The translations under genes were made by a program, and so were the position numbers. Below the pieces are notes generated by a model that worked only from the letters and a program-made list of their open reading frames with translations, had not been told where the DNA came from and did no database searches. Of a stretch of 64,000 nucleotides of DNA, positions 45,570 through 58,900 are shown piece by piece (the stretch's first letter is position 1; the number at the start of each line of letters is the position of its first letter). This DNA comes from Nautilus pompilius (Eukaryota; Mollusca; Cephalopoda; Nautilida; Nautilidae), in the NCBI GenBank assembly GCA_018389105.1, contig JACATO010001103.1, forward strand, positions 496,001 to 560,000, read 5' to 3'.

Positions 45570-48500
45570 TACTCTACATTATTATCAAAACCCTTCGTTA
45601 TTACACTGTTGTCTCTAGCTGTTTAGATAGGATTGTTTAGTATAATGTTTACAAGATATGCCTTCTCATCTGTTCAGTTTTGTTCCAAATATTTTCTCAT
45701 TTCAATTTTTTTTGCATTTACATAAGTACTATATTAATTAAACATCCCATTAATTTTAAGCAACTAATTGTTTATTCCAAAATAAATATATGAAAGGGAT
45801 GTTTTTATCATGTTGCCTCACGTTATTCTAATTTACACTGAGTTACATTATACGACGTTATTCTATATGATTTTGTTGACCACTAAGTAATGTTGCGCCA
45901 TGTTATTTTTGTCTTTATGTTATATTATTCCGAATTTTACTTCATCTTTCGTCAGCCATTGTTTGTCTAAGTTATCTCACGTTATGCTATGTAATTCTCA
46001 GTTATTGTGTGTTACCATCTAATATATTATGGTGCATTTTTTGTTACATTATATGCAATTATGCAGTTCAGAATGGAAAAAGCATCTGAAAACATTGGTA
46101 TCTTATGAAGAAAAATCCGAGAAGATGGCTGCATATATATGTCAGTAATTGAGTAAATGAAATACAAATATTGTATATATTTGCGTATATTTATCGGAAT
46201 TAGTATTTTTTATCATGCTCTGAAATATGCAGTAAAATTATTATGGAATCTAGCTCAGGAATTTGGGTGTGAATAGGAATACTAATTGCACAATGGAATG
46301 CCTTCGTTATTATTTCTTGATTTTTATTATTTTTTTCTTAGACACTAGCATTAATATTGGTTTCTCAAAGGCTTCATTAGCAGACTTTAGCATGACCAAC
46401 GCTAACTAGTCTTATTTTCTGTTGTTAGAAGGCTCCTGCCTTACCAAATTAGCACATAGGGCGTTATTATTTATTTATTCATTATATTATATTTTGTTTT
46501 TACTATATATAACTTTTTTGTAAATAACCAGAAAATCTCTGTAATAAATGACAAAATAATAAAACTGCGATCTTCAATTTACGAATGAAAATAATTTACA
46601 ATATCATTGGTTAAAGTATTAGCCTTATATGCAGTGTAATCTTTACAAACACATGTAAAACGTATTTGAATACCCGATTAGCTTTCGAATCGTTTTCGAA
46701 TCTAATAAGCCAGACGGTTGTACCGCCATGTGTACCTGTTTATTTGTGAGATTTCTTTTTGGTGAAAGTACATTTTTCTAGACACAGTAATTGAAACTTT
46801 GATACTCTTTGCTAAAGCTCGAGAGAATTTACTTCGTTCTAAATAAATGCATCCTTGTAAAATTCGTAGATTTTCAGTGGTTTTTCAACACGCGAAATTA
46901 CTAATATTTATTTACTGCTGACTTCTTTCCAATTCTTGTCTAATTGTATTTCCGGAGTGATATTAGTTGGATAACTTAGAGTTGCGTAAGCATGGTGAAA
47001 AGGATGCAAAACATTCTTTCTTGGTCCCCATGAGCCAGATGTTTATGATATATCGATGTATGGAAATGCTTACGTGGTTGCTGCTCTTTATTTATCCAGG
47101 TTTATGGGAAATAATTCTATTATTTTATTATTAGCACTGAAAAAAGTGCTGCATAAAGAACACATTTTATCTGTTCCAGCTATTTAAGCGTATTTTTACA
47201 AATGAAATGAAAGGCTTGTTTCTATCATACACAAAGACATTTTGCTGGAGTTTCCGTGACGTCAACAGATCTGAATACTACTATTTTACAAAAAAAAAAT
47301 TAATGTATAAATTTAAACCATTTAATTCTGAATAGAAAATTGAAATGTCGATACAAATTTGCATTGTTACTCATAACTTTGTAGACAGATCTTTATAGTG
47401 ATATAAACTATCGTGAGCAAGAAAAAAGAAAGAAAACAACGAGGTGAAGCAATTTAGTTTGATGCAATAAGTAAAATCTTTATGCAAAGCGAGCTCGATA
47501 TAAAAAAAATTAGTAAAACTATTCCCAGATTAGCTTTTCATTCTCCTAAAAATCGATTAACATTTTTCGATTCGTTCCGGGCTTTAGAGAAAAGATACAA
47601 TGAAACTGAGTAGTAAATTTTATTGCATGAGGCCAAGGTTCTTGCAGGGAAGAGATTTATCTTCATTTGTTTTTTATTTCATTGAAAAGTAAAAACTATT
47701 ATGTTATTATTAATTTTTATTTAATTTTGAATTGGCGTGGATCTAGAATACCAGCGGAATGCCTTTGTTAAAAAATCAAGAAAAATCGGATTCACTATCA
47801 CTATAAACCATATATGGAAATATCTTAAAACCCTATAAAGGTGCTTTTAGATGCTGTAATTTTAATGCTTTGTGAAAAATCCGATGTTGATCCGTTATCA
47901 CTACCCTATAAACTGCCTTCTGTAGCAAGTTCAATTGTTATCCGCAATACATCGCGTATTTCATGTTTATCAAAATAGTGACAAAATCTCCAATACATTT
48001 TTTACTTTGTTTCCGAAAATTTCATTTAGAGATACACATTTTCCATTATTGATAGGAATTTTTATGAATAATAATTTTTAAGATTGTTGTCAGAAAACTT
48101 AATTTAGTTATGGTTCGTGCCAAGGCTTACTTTCATACAGGAACTACTCGGTTATTGGGATTTTACATAGTGTTTTTAGAGAATAAAACGAGTGAGGAGT
48201 AGAAAATAAAAAGCAAACTTAGCCTTAGTGCAAAAAATACCAACAAATTAATGCAAAACAAAACACGATAGATTAATTTCAATTCTATCTTATGTGTCTA
48301 TGTAAGATCTATCCATTGATTAAACGAAAATACTAGATAGATCCTGTCAAACGTGAGCTGCCTTAAGAAGTCGCCAATCTGTTTTTAATTTTGACACATG
48401 TAACACTTATGGTTGTTTTCATAGTTTTGAACTGAAGTATTGCTGGGAGAATTACGGTACCTAATTATTTTAACGGCAACCCATAGTATTAGAAAAAAGA

Positions 48501-50555
48501 AATTCAAAATCGAAAACTCTCACTTTTTGCGAATGCTTTTGACTATTTTGCTTGATTTCCTTTTGTTAAAAATTTCCTTATATCAGCTTTACTTTTAGTT
48601 ATTTTCATTATAAAATATTATAGTTTCTTAGAAGCAAGAAGAAATCCTGATACACTATTGATGGTAGGTTGCATGCCTTTAATAAAATAAAATAAAGAAA
48701 GAAATACAACGTAAAATTTTTGGCATGTAAGACATGCATCAAAGCAATATTTTCATAGAGTATTCCTCTAAATAGTACTTTGATTTTAATAATTTTCTTT
48801 TTATTACTTTCATCTCTGATTATTTCCGTTTTGAACATTATAAAATATGAAAAGTGTAATCAGTTTTTTAAATTGAAATAGAAAAAAATAATTATATTGT
48901 TAAATACATAAAATGATGAAGAGTTAAATAAGCAATTACAAATTCAATTTTAATAAATTGGAATAAACATGTAAATAAATAAAGCAAACAATTATGAAAA
49001 TATTAGAAAATACGTAACAAAAATAGATAATAATGAGACCTTATCACAACATCTAATAATTTTATAGAATTTGTCGGAGATTTGTGGTCGACGACGCCCT
49101 TCTTATCGTAATATGTATACATACATTCCAATATTTTTCTAAATGTTATGTTAAAAACACGCACAAACACAAAACAGAGAAATTTCGATTTTTACTCTAA
49201 CGTTAAATGCAGCCTCTTACTTAATCGACATGATTTCGCGTGTTTCTTTAAAAACTTTCTTCATGCTTAGCAATGAAACACTGAATTCGATAAACATGGC
49301 AGATAGTCGCAGCACCTGCATAGTGTCTAATTTTAAGACATCAATTATTCCTCTGTACACTTGGTTAGCTTTTTAAATTCCAATTAGTTATCAGCGTTTG
49401 GCTGGTTCCTTTCTCCCTTCTGCTTTATTTATTTATCTTTGAAACTTAATGCTTGCTCTAGACAAGATTTAAGACTATCAACGTAGCATTATATTTAAGT
49501 GGAAGACAAAACTTCAACATCTAAAAGAGTATTTGAAATCAATGTGCTTGAGCTCGAGTTTGGTATTTATTCAAATTTTAATTCTTTCTCAGATGTTTCA
49601 AGGGTTCAGTTTTTCTCTTTTTTTTACTTAGAGTGAAATTTGGTATTTCTTCCGTGTTTTCCTTAGAAACCAGCTAGATTTATAAAAGAGGGAAAAGAGA
49701 AAAAAATTAAAACCATTTGGAAAAGCTTGAACATCTAAATTTAATTGTCACGTTAAAATCCGTTTTTATATGCTACGTATTATTTTCGATTATTTATTTA
49801 ATGTGGTAGCAATTTGCAAACATGTGGATACTATAGTTATCTCCACTGAACGGACCCCTGATTTTAATTTAAAACAAATACAGGAATTAGTTAATTTGAA
49901 GATTCAAATGTATTTAAAAAGTAAAACTAATTTAAATACAAGAAAGTGCAGTGAAAAGACAAACAAAATGGAACACCTTTTTATTGATAATTTTAAATCG
50001 TTGACAAGATTTTCTTGTTTTTTATAATTTAGAAGGGTTCCTCTAGATTGAATAGTCATTGCCTTTAATGCTTTTTTTTCTAAAACTGTATGAATTGGCT
50101 AAGATTTTATATTTTTCTCGATAGCTTTATTTGCACAAAAATGAAAATAGTATACGTTTGGTGTGATATTCACACAAAAAACTTTATATACAGCAGTTGA
50201 AAACATAGTTATGTAAATATTAATCTCTGTTTACGCATTTTATTTAAAATAGGGAAAACGTTTGCTGAAAATTTCTACATTATTTAAATTCTTTAAAAAA
50301 TTAACGTGATAAGTCTCATTGTTTAAAACCGTAAAAAAATAGACAAAAATATAGTAATAATAAACAAATTCGATTTACGTAAATTGCATAAAGTTCTATT
50401 ATACCACTAATCAAATATTTACTTAGAAATTCACAAACGTTTACTTTATTTTAAAGAAAAAGATTTTAGTTTTAAATAATATAATAAGAGTTGACATTTC
50501 AATAATAAACTATTGCATAAGAAAAGTAAAAAAATCAGATATAATGCATTCATGG
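45570..50555. other. no gene recognised; longest empty AT-rich stretch
   Basis: About 5 kb with no recognisable protein, SINE head or element boundary. Open frames (76 codons at 48608-48838 minus, 85 at 49770-50027 plus) are Lys/Ile/Asn/Phe-rich, as expected from AT-rich DNA. ATAAT/TTATT simple runs are scattered through it. Confidence 0.45.
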
Positions 50556-50770
50556 ATACTCTAATCCAGAAATGGCAATCTTCTGAGACGCAAGAGCTAC
50601 AGTCACAACAGAGCACTACAGGTAATGTATCATCAATTCATTGAGACAATTAAGTATATACCGACAATATGTAAGGCTTGGTCATTCTGATTAACTATGT
50701 ACATACATGCAGAGTTCACTTCAAGAAAATACTTTCACAAGAAACGCATAGTTATTAAATCCATTTTTAT

Positions 50771-52560
50771 TCAATGAAAGCCCTGAGATTGCACTGATTC
50801 ATTAAGGGCAGAGAAATTTGCGGTGTAATTCGATAGTGAAACTGGTATACAATCCTGAAAGTGGGCATCTGTAAGCTGAGACCTGAGCTTTGATTTGATG
50901 ATGTTCTTTTCTGAAAAATCAGATCCACATAGGCATGTGGATCTAAACATAGATTTTAATTTCAAGACAGTTTTGTGAAAGTTTGGCTGTTTGATTGGTC
51001 TCCAAAGATAAGGATAATCCTTGTTTGTTTTGAGATAAAGGTCGCTCAGCAGATCAATAATTTCCTCTTCCAGAGTAGCTGCTTCATCAATTTGAAATTT
51101 CTCATAAATATTTAATGCAAGACTTTCAATATCCACTACAGAAAGCGGGAAGGAATAAAGTCAACAACTGGAGCGATTTTCTTGTATTCCAAGTAGCGTT
51201 TGGAGAATTCATTCTCAATGGTTGACAGCCCCTCCTTGTACTGAAGAAAGGCATGCTCGCTGTTTGGATTTGCACTGACACTCTAAAATGAATAAAGTGC
51301 TTGAAATCACCCCAGCTGTCCATTCAGTTCATTCAACTTGAAAGTCAGATCTATAAGGAAAGCCAAGTTTGTCAGCCACAACTCATTTCACAGATAAGGG
51401 TAAATTCATCATTTTTTGACTCCAAGAAACTCTTGATTTGAGGGAGAAGGTCCATAAATCTTTCCAAAACTCTCCTATTGCTGAGCCCGCTGATATCAGT
51501 ATAAAGATGAAATCACTGTTTTGGTGATCAACCACATCAAGAAAACTCTTGAAAAATCTATGCTGCAGTGACCTTGCTCTGATAAGGGTGACAATCTATA
51601 CAGCAGTTTTAATGATGTCACTGAAATTCAGAAGCTTGCTGCACGGTGCCTGCTGGTGAATGATACAGTGACAACTAAAAATGGTGGGAAATGTTAATCT
51701 TTAAGGCAAAGTGCTATGAATCCTGATATCATCCAAATTATTGCTGCTGCACTATTTGTAGACGTGGATACAAGCTTCATAATCAAGATGAAATGAGTTT
51801 CTACCAAAGCCTTAAATGCTGACTAAATGTCTTTTCTGGCACCCTTCTTCATTGGGGTTATTTTCAAGAGTTATGTTTTTATTTCAAAGTCATCAGACAT
51901 TATTCTGACAAAGATACTCAGCTGAACACTTTCAGTAATATCAGTCGACTCACCTAATTGTAGAGAAATACTCGTATAGGAACAGTTGGTGATATCTTTC
52001 AAATAAGAAGTCACATCGCCAGACTCTCCTTGTAACAGTTCTCTTGAATAATTATATTTCACTGATTGCTCCAACTATTTCTTTATTGTTGAAGTTCTCA
52101 AACGGAATCAGCTGCTGCTATAAAAACTTCTTTAACCATCTTCCCATCACTGAATGACTTCTTCCTTTTAGCCAAGACATGGCTGACATTAAAGGAAACT
52201 ACAGTGAGAGTTTTTGATTTGTTTATAAACTTAAACACAGACTTTTGTGTTTGTAAACGAGGCCTCAAATTCATGAAGGCCGTTTTTCTACCTTCTCATT
52301 TGAGGTTTTTAATTCTTTATCATAATCTGGCTGCATGGTTTTGAGATGTCAATTAAGGTTACGCGTTTTGGTATGGCTAGTGTTGTCTGGCAGATAAGGC
52401 ATATGCAATTTTCATTTAGAGATGTGAAGTATTGCATCTCCCACTCTCTGTGAAGGAGATAGGATTTTACTTCATTGAATTCATCCCCCAAAATCGAATC
52501 ATACTGTAAACAAATATATATATTAAAGCAAGTAAATTTAACAGTCAACAAACAGGCTGG
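50771..52560 (-). pseudogene. hAT transposase pseudogene (BED zinc finger; ZBED5/FAM200/GTF2IRD2-like)
   Basis: N to C on the minus strand. REWEMQYFTSLNENCICLIC then QTTLAIPKRVTL (about 52475-52365) is the BED-type zinc finger, with the first CxxC pair visible. LHEFEASFTNTKVCV is near 52260. NYSRELLQGESGDVTSYLKD (about 52050-51990) leads to SISLQLGESTDITESVQLSI (about 51970-51910), the hAT motif LxxDESTDxxxxxQLxxF with LGEST for LDEST. The block KLKSMFRSTCLCGSDFSEKN (about 50960-50900) and SKLRSQLTDAHFQDC (about 50890-50845) is the C-terminal hAT dimerisation region (MFGSTYxCExxFSxMNxIKSKxRSRLTDxHLxxCL). In-frame stops and shifts lie between. It groups with the family domesticated in vertebrates, but this copy is a transposon relic, not a host gene. 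Confidence 0.85.
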
Positions 52561-52599
52561 CTGGAAGGAAAAGGAAACTTAGGCCATTTGAGATTGTTA

Positions 52600-53340
52600 C
52601 AAAAATAAATCATTGGAAAGGGGTATATTCAAGAGAAAACAGGCTCTGATCATAAAAGTAATAAACTGCTTATCTAAAAGATGGGGAAATCTTTAACCCT
52701 GCAGTCAGCAAACAACATTCTACTCGAATTTGATTTGAAGCCATAGCTGACTCCTACCTGAAGTGAATTGATTCAACACAAAGGCTTTCAAAAAGAGTGA
52801 AAAGCTTGACGAAAGAGCTGGCAGGCGCACACACAAATTCAATTTCAAATTAAAATAGGATATGGTAACAGAGGATCTACGTTTCTGTAAAGGGAATGCA
52901 TTCATCAGACTTGTTAAACTGCATTTGGGAGCAAGTAGCGTGGGCTTGACCAGGAAATTGATCAACCGCCAAACTGAAAAAAAGACTTAGCTTGATTACC
53001 AGCAAATAATATGATTTACTGCAAATTCAGTACTTACCAATATTGCAAACTCAACTTTACAGGAAGAAGGAGCAATAATTGGCACATGTTTGTTGAACTC
53101 CTGCGGGAAAAACGGTGCAGCATCAATGGAAAGGCAGAGTAGACGGCTTTCCAGGAACGTTTTGAACTCCCTTCTAAAGAAGGCTTCTATCGCGGATTTG
53201 ACATTTTTATTCAGATGATGTAGGTCACTAAGCCTATGTCTGGCTGGGGCCGAGTGTAACAGTACTACTTGGATAAGTTAGTTTGAGCCTTTTCGTTCAA
53301 TTTGTAAAGTTTACATTAGGAATTTTTTATTTATTTCTTA
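52600..53340 (-). other. 5' part of the hAT element, unassigned
   Basis: Two minus-strand readings look protein-like: NVKSAIEAFFRREFKTFLES (about 53200-53140) and an 81-codon frame at 52720-52965. I cannot tie them to a domain. They lie inside the hAT boundaries upstream of the zinc finger, so they may be 5' leader, an extra N-terminal domain or captured sequence. Confidence 0.35.
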
Positions 53341-53523
53341 AAAAATAGTTACCCACCTAAGCTCAAGATTAGCTAGTCGATCGTCATCAAATGGTTGCCC
53401 ATCCCTGCTCTGATCAAACACTAATATACTGTATGGTTAATAAATTTTCTGTGCAGGAAATAATAGATGTTTCTTTGGCAATTTATTAATTAAAGACAAC
53501 AGTGAAAAAAATATATATATACA

Positions 53524-54061
53524 CAGGATGGCGCATATATCGCGTATAATAAGTGATTTCATAGTGAGGGTGGCGATTTAGAGATCGGTTAATTGTTTCT
53601 TACTTTTTGAAAGCAATTTAACAGGTATAAAATATCTGTAAATGCTGCAGTATTCCTAATATTTAAATTCTTGACGACATTCCAGTGGCGCAGTGGGCAA
53701 ATCTGGTTCCAACGGGATGGTGCACCGCCACATTCTACAATCATCGTTCGTGACATTTTAAATACAAAGACATTCCGAAACACATACGTTGGACATTTAG
53801 ATCTTGTCGAGAGGCCACCTTGGACATTGGGCGCCACGCCTCTTGATTTCTTTCGATGGAAGCATTTCAAATCGGTCGTGTATGTTGACCACCCCAGAGC
53901 GTGAAGAAATTGAAAGAAAAAATAATCGCAAACCTGTGTGCACAGCTTAACACCGAGGTATTAAGAAATGTTCAAACATCATTTTACAGGGAATCAAAAA
54001 GCAAAACATTCACTAAATTACTGTAATTTACACTATCATACCCGATTTCTTAGCCACTCTG
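53524..54061 (+). mobile_element. mariner-like deletion derivative (538 bp)
   Basis: The left end CAGGATGGCGCATATATCGC pairs, with small gaps, with the reverse-complemented right end CAGAGTGGCTAAGAAATCGG; both continue GTAT(A/G)ATA. TA follows the right end (54062-54063). The open frame at 53671-53904 reads IWFQRDGAPPHSTIIVRDIL, the second catalytic block (FQQDGAPPHYAxxVRDxL) with Asp retained. GATPLDFFRWKHFKSVVY matches the third acid block SPDLTPLDFFLWGHLKSxVY with Asp retained in PLDFF. The tail VHSLTPRY...EMFKHHF matches CAQLTPExLxNVxxSF. The whole N-terminal half and first Asp are deleted. The hAT right end is only 116 bp away. Confidence 0.8.
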
Positions 54062-54196
54062 TAAATATACAATAGGATCATTTTAGTCTGTTCCTCGGTT
54101 ATACGGTGTTTCACGTAATTTGAACGAAATACTTTTCACGAAACTGAACAGTTTTGACTACATATACGTTTCTAGAAAGTGAATCACAGTATATTG

Positions 54197-54237
54197 CACG
54201 CGCGTGCGTGCGTGCGTGCGTGTGTGTGTGTGTGTGT
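54197..54237. repeat. (GCGT)n(GT)n microsatellite
   Basis: About five GCGT units pass into about nine GT units, between the mariner end and the Jerky-like relic. Confidence 0.95.
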
Positions 54238-54305
54238 TCCGTCACTCGTGTGTTGGTCTACTAATCAGGTTAGTAGTGACGTTTAGCATGCAATTGAGGT
54301 CCGTC

Positions 54306-55445
54306 GTGCCTAGCAAACGAAAACACTTTTCAGTAAATTTCGAATTAAAACAATGTATTGAGACTAAATAAAGGACAATTGTAGGCTAGATGAAAAATGC
54401 ACTCGAATTGAAGCTTAGTGTTGCTAAAATGTTGAACATGATGCATTGAAAAGGCGATTTAAATTTAAAACTCAATGAATATGAAAACGCACAATTAGTA
54501 AGATTTTAAAACGCCGGGAAGGGGAAGAAACTGCGGTGAGTGAGCCATTGATAGAAGAAACCGCTGTTGAGTTAAACAAAACGTGCTCAGGAGAAACAAC
54601 TTTCCCACCAGGTAATGGATAATTTAACTGGTAGGATATAAAGCACGCCATACGTCAGCGTATAATATGCAGTGAAAAATTATTTGCAGGTTCAGCAGCA
54701 AAGATTAGGTTTTGTGAAAATCGGCAGGAAATAATTAGAGAATAACACTTGCCTAACCCTTTTTTTACATTTGCGATGAAACAGCTGATTTTCAATATGT
54801 TACCAACGGAAACATTGGCATCGCACAATGAAGTAGCTGCACCAAGCTTCAAAGATAATAAAGAACGAACGTATTATTTTGCTTTAGTGTAACGATGCTT
54901 CAGGTTTTCATAGCTGCCACGAATGGTAGCCGGCAAATCGTGATAACCTAAGGAGTCCAGAACGTAAAACGTGCACACGTTGCTGGTATTTTACGGAGCA
55001 TAAAATAATGATTGGGTGGACTCGCTAGTATTCCAAGAATGGATTGTTAAGCAATTTCGAGCCACTGTTTCCGTTAGCTCAAAGCCAAAGATGTGCCTCA
55101 GAGTGCCATTCTTATTTTGGATAATGCGCTGTCCAATCCATCTCAGGCTGAGTTACAATGTGGTGAAATAAAAGCTCTGTTGCTCCTGCCAACAAACCAA
55201 CCCATGGGCAATGGAGTTTTTGAAAGCCTAAAGCGTCCGTAGAAAAAGCACCATCGAAGTTATCTCCTGGACGCGTCTGATGCTGAAATTTTTAGTAGCA
55301 ACAGATTAATATCAATTAAGATGCAGATTTACCAGTTTCTGAAAGTTTTGGTAAGCATTTCATTTGGTGCCCTAGTAAAATGATGGAAAAATGTGGCTAT
55401 GATTAGAGGTTGAGGTAAAGAACAACTTCAGATAGCATGGAAATA
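54306..55445 (+). pseudogene. Jerky/Tigger-like (pogo superfamily) transposase pseudogene
   Basis: The start region reads VPSKRKHFSVNFELKQCIE, matching the usual MPSKRKRxxLSxxxKLxIxxxxE with ATG changed to GTG (54306). The CENP-B-type helix-turn-helix is decayed. NMLPTETLASHNEVAAPSF and KDNKERTYYFALV (about 54795-54890) match the DDE_1 block FxMLPxKTLAxxxExxAPGxKxxKERxTxLxCxN; the preceding Asp-Glu-Thr is in another frame (DETADF). QEWIVKQFRATV is near 55040, LILDNALSNPS-like sequence (second Asp) near 55110-55140, and a decayed QPMxQGVxExxKRxYR block near 55200-55240. The tail SYLLDASDAEIF is near 55260. Many frameshifts. Ends about 0.5 kb before the LINE. Confidence 0.75.
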
Positions 55446-55929
55446 ATATAAAATAGCAAACACATTTCTGTTCATATTAAAATCTTTCTTTTTCGCTATC
55501 GCCGCTGGTGATTAAGTATTGATAGATAACTGTTTTTTTTTTCTTTAATAAAAATTTTAATATTGAATGATCAAAGTATTTAAAATAATAAACGATATAT
55601 ATATATAAGAGTCGGTTACGCCTAACTGCGTGGTGTGGTGTTTGGCTGAAGTAGCTGTTCATGCGTGGGGCCTCTCTTAACCCTGTGAACAATTTTGTGT
55701 TTTGTTATGTATCTGGCCAACCAAGTACCTTTTGAAAAAGTGTTGTGCGGTTTATCCAATTCTTTATCTCAAAAACAATTTTTTTTATCTGTATGTTCCC
55801 GATGAAATAAAAATAGAAAATGGTTAGCTTTGGACGTTGGAGTTATTGTAATAATTCTCGTACAATGCTTTCCGGGGTTCCATTGTCTTTTTGTTGTGGA
55901 AGGGATTAGAATTACAAGTTATTGTCTAC

Positions 55930-58900
55930 CTAGGGTAAGTCGGACGTTTATCTCGTTCGGAGGCAGCTCGTTTATTTTGGGAGTTAATGTCGCCTTATAA
56001 GTTGTTGATGAGCCAGCGATCTGAAAAATTGCTTTAGCCGATGTCACTAGATTCCTGAAGTGAGTAATTTTATCGCCGCCTTTTTCGCGAATAATGTTTT
56101 ATCAACAAATTCGGTTAGAGTATATTTCTCACCTTTTAAAGCCTTATGAATTCTCCAAATAGCCTGCTTTCCCGAAAAGATCGAGAAGTTTTGGGAGGCC
56201 AAAGAGGTGCCTGAAAAGACTGTTTGGCCTGATGAAGTTTCATGCAATGCGCCCAGGTGTTCAAATTGGATGCAAACTGCTTGTTCCAGCGGACAGAGAG
56301 AGTAATAGTTTCCAGTTAAACTTGCCTTTCTTCTAATCGCGACTACTTTATGCATTACTTTCTAGTGGATATCTGAAATAAGGTTTCAAGCAGACAGTTT
56401 TGCGTATTTTCCATAAGTAACGCTAGGGTAGAAGCCAATAGCTTGGGTACTCTTCCCACGCTAGTTTCTAATAGAGATGGAATTCGAAAAAACCAAAAAA
56501 AAAAATACTTGAAATTTGGTTTTCTAGTTAAAGGACAAATGGCAAAAAGCAGTTGATGGTTTAAAGCAGAAACTAAAATCTTTCTAGCGTATAAACTTAA
56601 TTTCGTAGGTAAGGGAAAAAGTAAAAAAGCCAACTAGTTACTCCCTCCCTGTGGTATAGGAAAATGTACTAGGAATGTCAGAATAAGTCCGCCTCGACAT
56701 TGGAATCGAGCTTATCGAATTCATATAACGGAGAAGAAAACACTTGGTGAATTTGTTCTACATTCACCGGGACCTAACAGGATCAAATATTAAAAACGTA
56801 GAGAGTAAAATATGTGCTCATCTAAACAATCCTGTAATTGACGTTATAAGCACAGGGGTAGATTGCAGAAAATATGGCAAATATTGTAAGTAAAACAAAT
56901 AGAACAACTTTATAATACGGATAAAGAAAAGGGATAACTTGCGCAGTTAATTTGCTGTACACCAAAATTGTATAATATTAATAAACTTCACAAAGCTAGC
57001 ATAGAAGCAAGGAGAAAGAGTAAATTTACCATAATGGGAAATACATTTACATTTTAGAATCGCATTAAACGATTAACGAAGGCCTCACAACGAAATATTG
57101 ATAAGGTTTTAATTGAACAGAAAAAAGTAAACTCTGAGACTATCGAGGTCGTATTTTGTCCTACAAGGTCAATAAAATTCGCTATTTCGGTCTTGGATTT
57201 ATTAACACGGGCAGCAACCAGATGCATCATCGTTAGCTCTGAGCACAGAAAAAAACCAGAATCATTGCTGCCAGAGTTACGCACTTTCATTGGAGTAGTG
57301 AAGTATTTTATTTTCTATTTCATCGTGTATTCTAATTCCTGTTATTTTCTTCTCTTTCCGAATCATACATGAGAACGTCGGCAATACTAGTACGTAAAAC
57401 ATGGCACTTAGAAGGACAGGCCTGTCGTATTTCTCTGGAGAGTTTAAAGTGCGCGGACGACGCATAAATGTACTGACTAATATTTGTCTAGGTGTGGCTA
57501 TACCATAGATTTATCTATTTAATAAAGTCTCCGTCGAAGTTTAAAATTTTAAGGTTTTAACAGATAATACCAATGTACTCCATTCAGTGCCTTTGATTGG
57601 TATATGGTCATAAACAAAACGGGGGGAGCTATCAGTGTTTACGTTGTGAAAATTTCTCTATTCATCTGTTGGGTGTCTTGTAAAGAGCGTTCTCGAAATA
57701 AACATTTCAGGTCTTGATTTATTGACTTATCCATTACTTTTGCTATTTTATTCTCTGGGGCTCAATTTATTATTTTATAATCGTAGTTAGCAAACTAACT
57801 GGCTTTCAGTTATCCAAAATTCCATTTCCTGTAAAGGTGGTGATCGTGGCACTGCGTTGGGTGAGAGAGCGAGAGAGCTCCATATTTGATTACAAGTTAG
57901 CTACCCATGTCAGGCCTTCTACTAACAAGTATCCAAATCATTTTTAGAATTTCATCGTAAGGTCGTCACTCACCTGAGTTATATTGTTATTTCATTTGCT
58001 CATACAGATTTCCATGTTCAATAGTAAATGGTTCTACAGGTAGTGAATAATTATTTATAACACTCAGCTTTTTTCCTAACTACATCTTCCATCTCTGTGT
58101 CAGTGTCACTTTGTTTAGTTTTCAGGCTTTACACCATTATACAGTTAACCATGCTTTTCTTTAGTCCACAGGAGGTTTTATTTTGATTTTTTATGGTTAT
58201 CTTTTTCAAAGCTCTGTTTAAATTCTATTGGTTTTCTCTACGTTGGAAACGCCTCATGATAGATTATGTAACTCTGTTTTTAAATTCAAGATGATGAAGT
58301 GTTCTCTAGCCTGCCTACGCATTTCACACCTGAGAATATTCTGTGCTGATGTCCCAGATATTTTTTTAACCTTTGTTCCACCATAAAAGTAGGTTTGTAA
58401 ATCTAGTTTTTTTTTTTTTTTTCGTTCTTCAACATTTCCATATGTTGAACTCCATGCTTATGTCCTGGAGAAGCGGGATACGTGCATTGCTTATGTACAC
58501 TTTGTCTATCCTAGTAGCTTTTCTGTACATGTTTGAGAAATGAGTGTACAATTTAATTTCAGGTATGCCTAAAAAAATTCGTAAGTCAAGTGCTGAGTAC
58601 AGTTTGCATTTGAATCTGTCTGTTGCCACAATAGTTTGCACTGATTAATAATAGGCCCCTGCCTATCAGGTCTGTCATTGGTTTAGGGTAAAATACTCCT
58701 GCTATTATGATACTATCTGCAGGGAACTATTCCAGTTATTCTTCTAAAATAATTTTCAGTTTATCGAAGGTATACTTTCTGTCGGAATGTTTGAAACGTA
58801 ATTTGACTCTACGAATACATGTATTTTATCTTTTAGCTTCAGTTTAGATAAGGTAATATTTGTCTTTTTCTATCATTATGAGATTGCGTTATCTGCGCTA

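Larger units (their letters stand above)
50567..53407 (-). mobile_element. hAT element with 8-bp target duplication
   Basis: The left end CAGAAATGGCAATC pairs with the reverse-complemented right end CAGGGATGGGCAACC. The right end is typical of animal hAT elements (CAGGGATGGGCAA). Flanks are CTCTAATC (50559-50566) and CTCTGATC (53408-53415), an 8-bp duplication with one difference, as hAT insertion produces. The length of 2841 bp is that of an autonomous element. The transposase gene inside runs on the minus strand and is dead. Confidence 0.88.

Noticed and set aside
50771..52560. Domesticated ZBED/FAM200-type host gene
   Set aside because: Element termini and an 8-bp target duplication frame it, and stops and frameshifts interrupt the reading.
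57836..57905. Possible SINE head within the LINE
   Set aside because: GTGGTGATCGTGGCACTGCG has no convincing A and B box pair; not enough to call.
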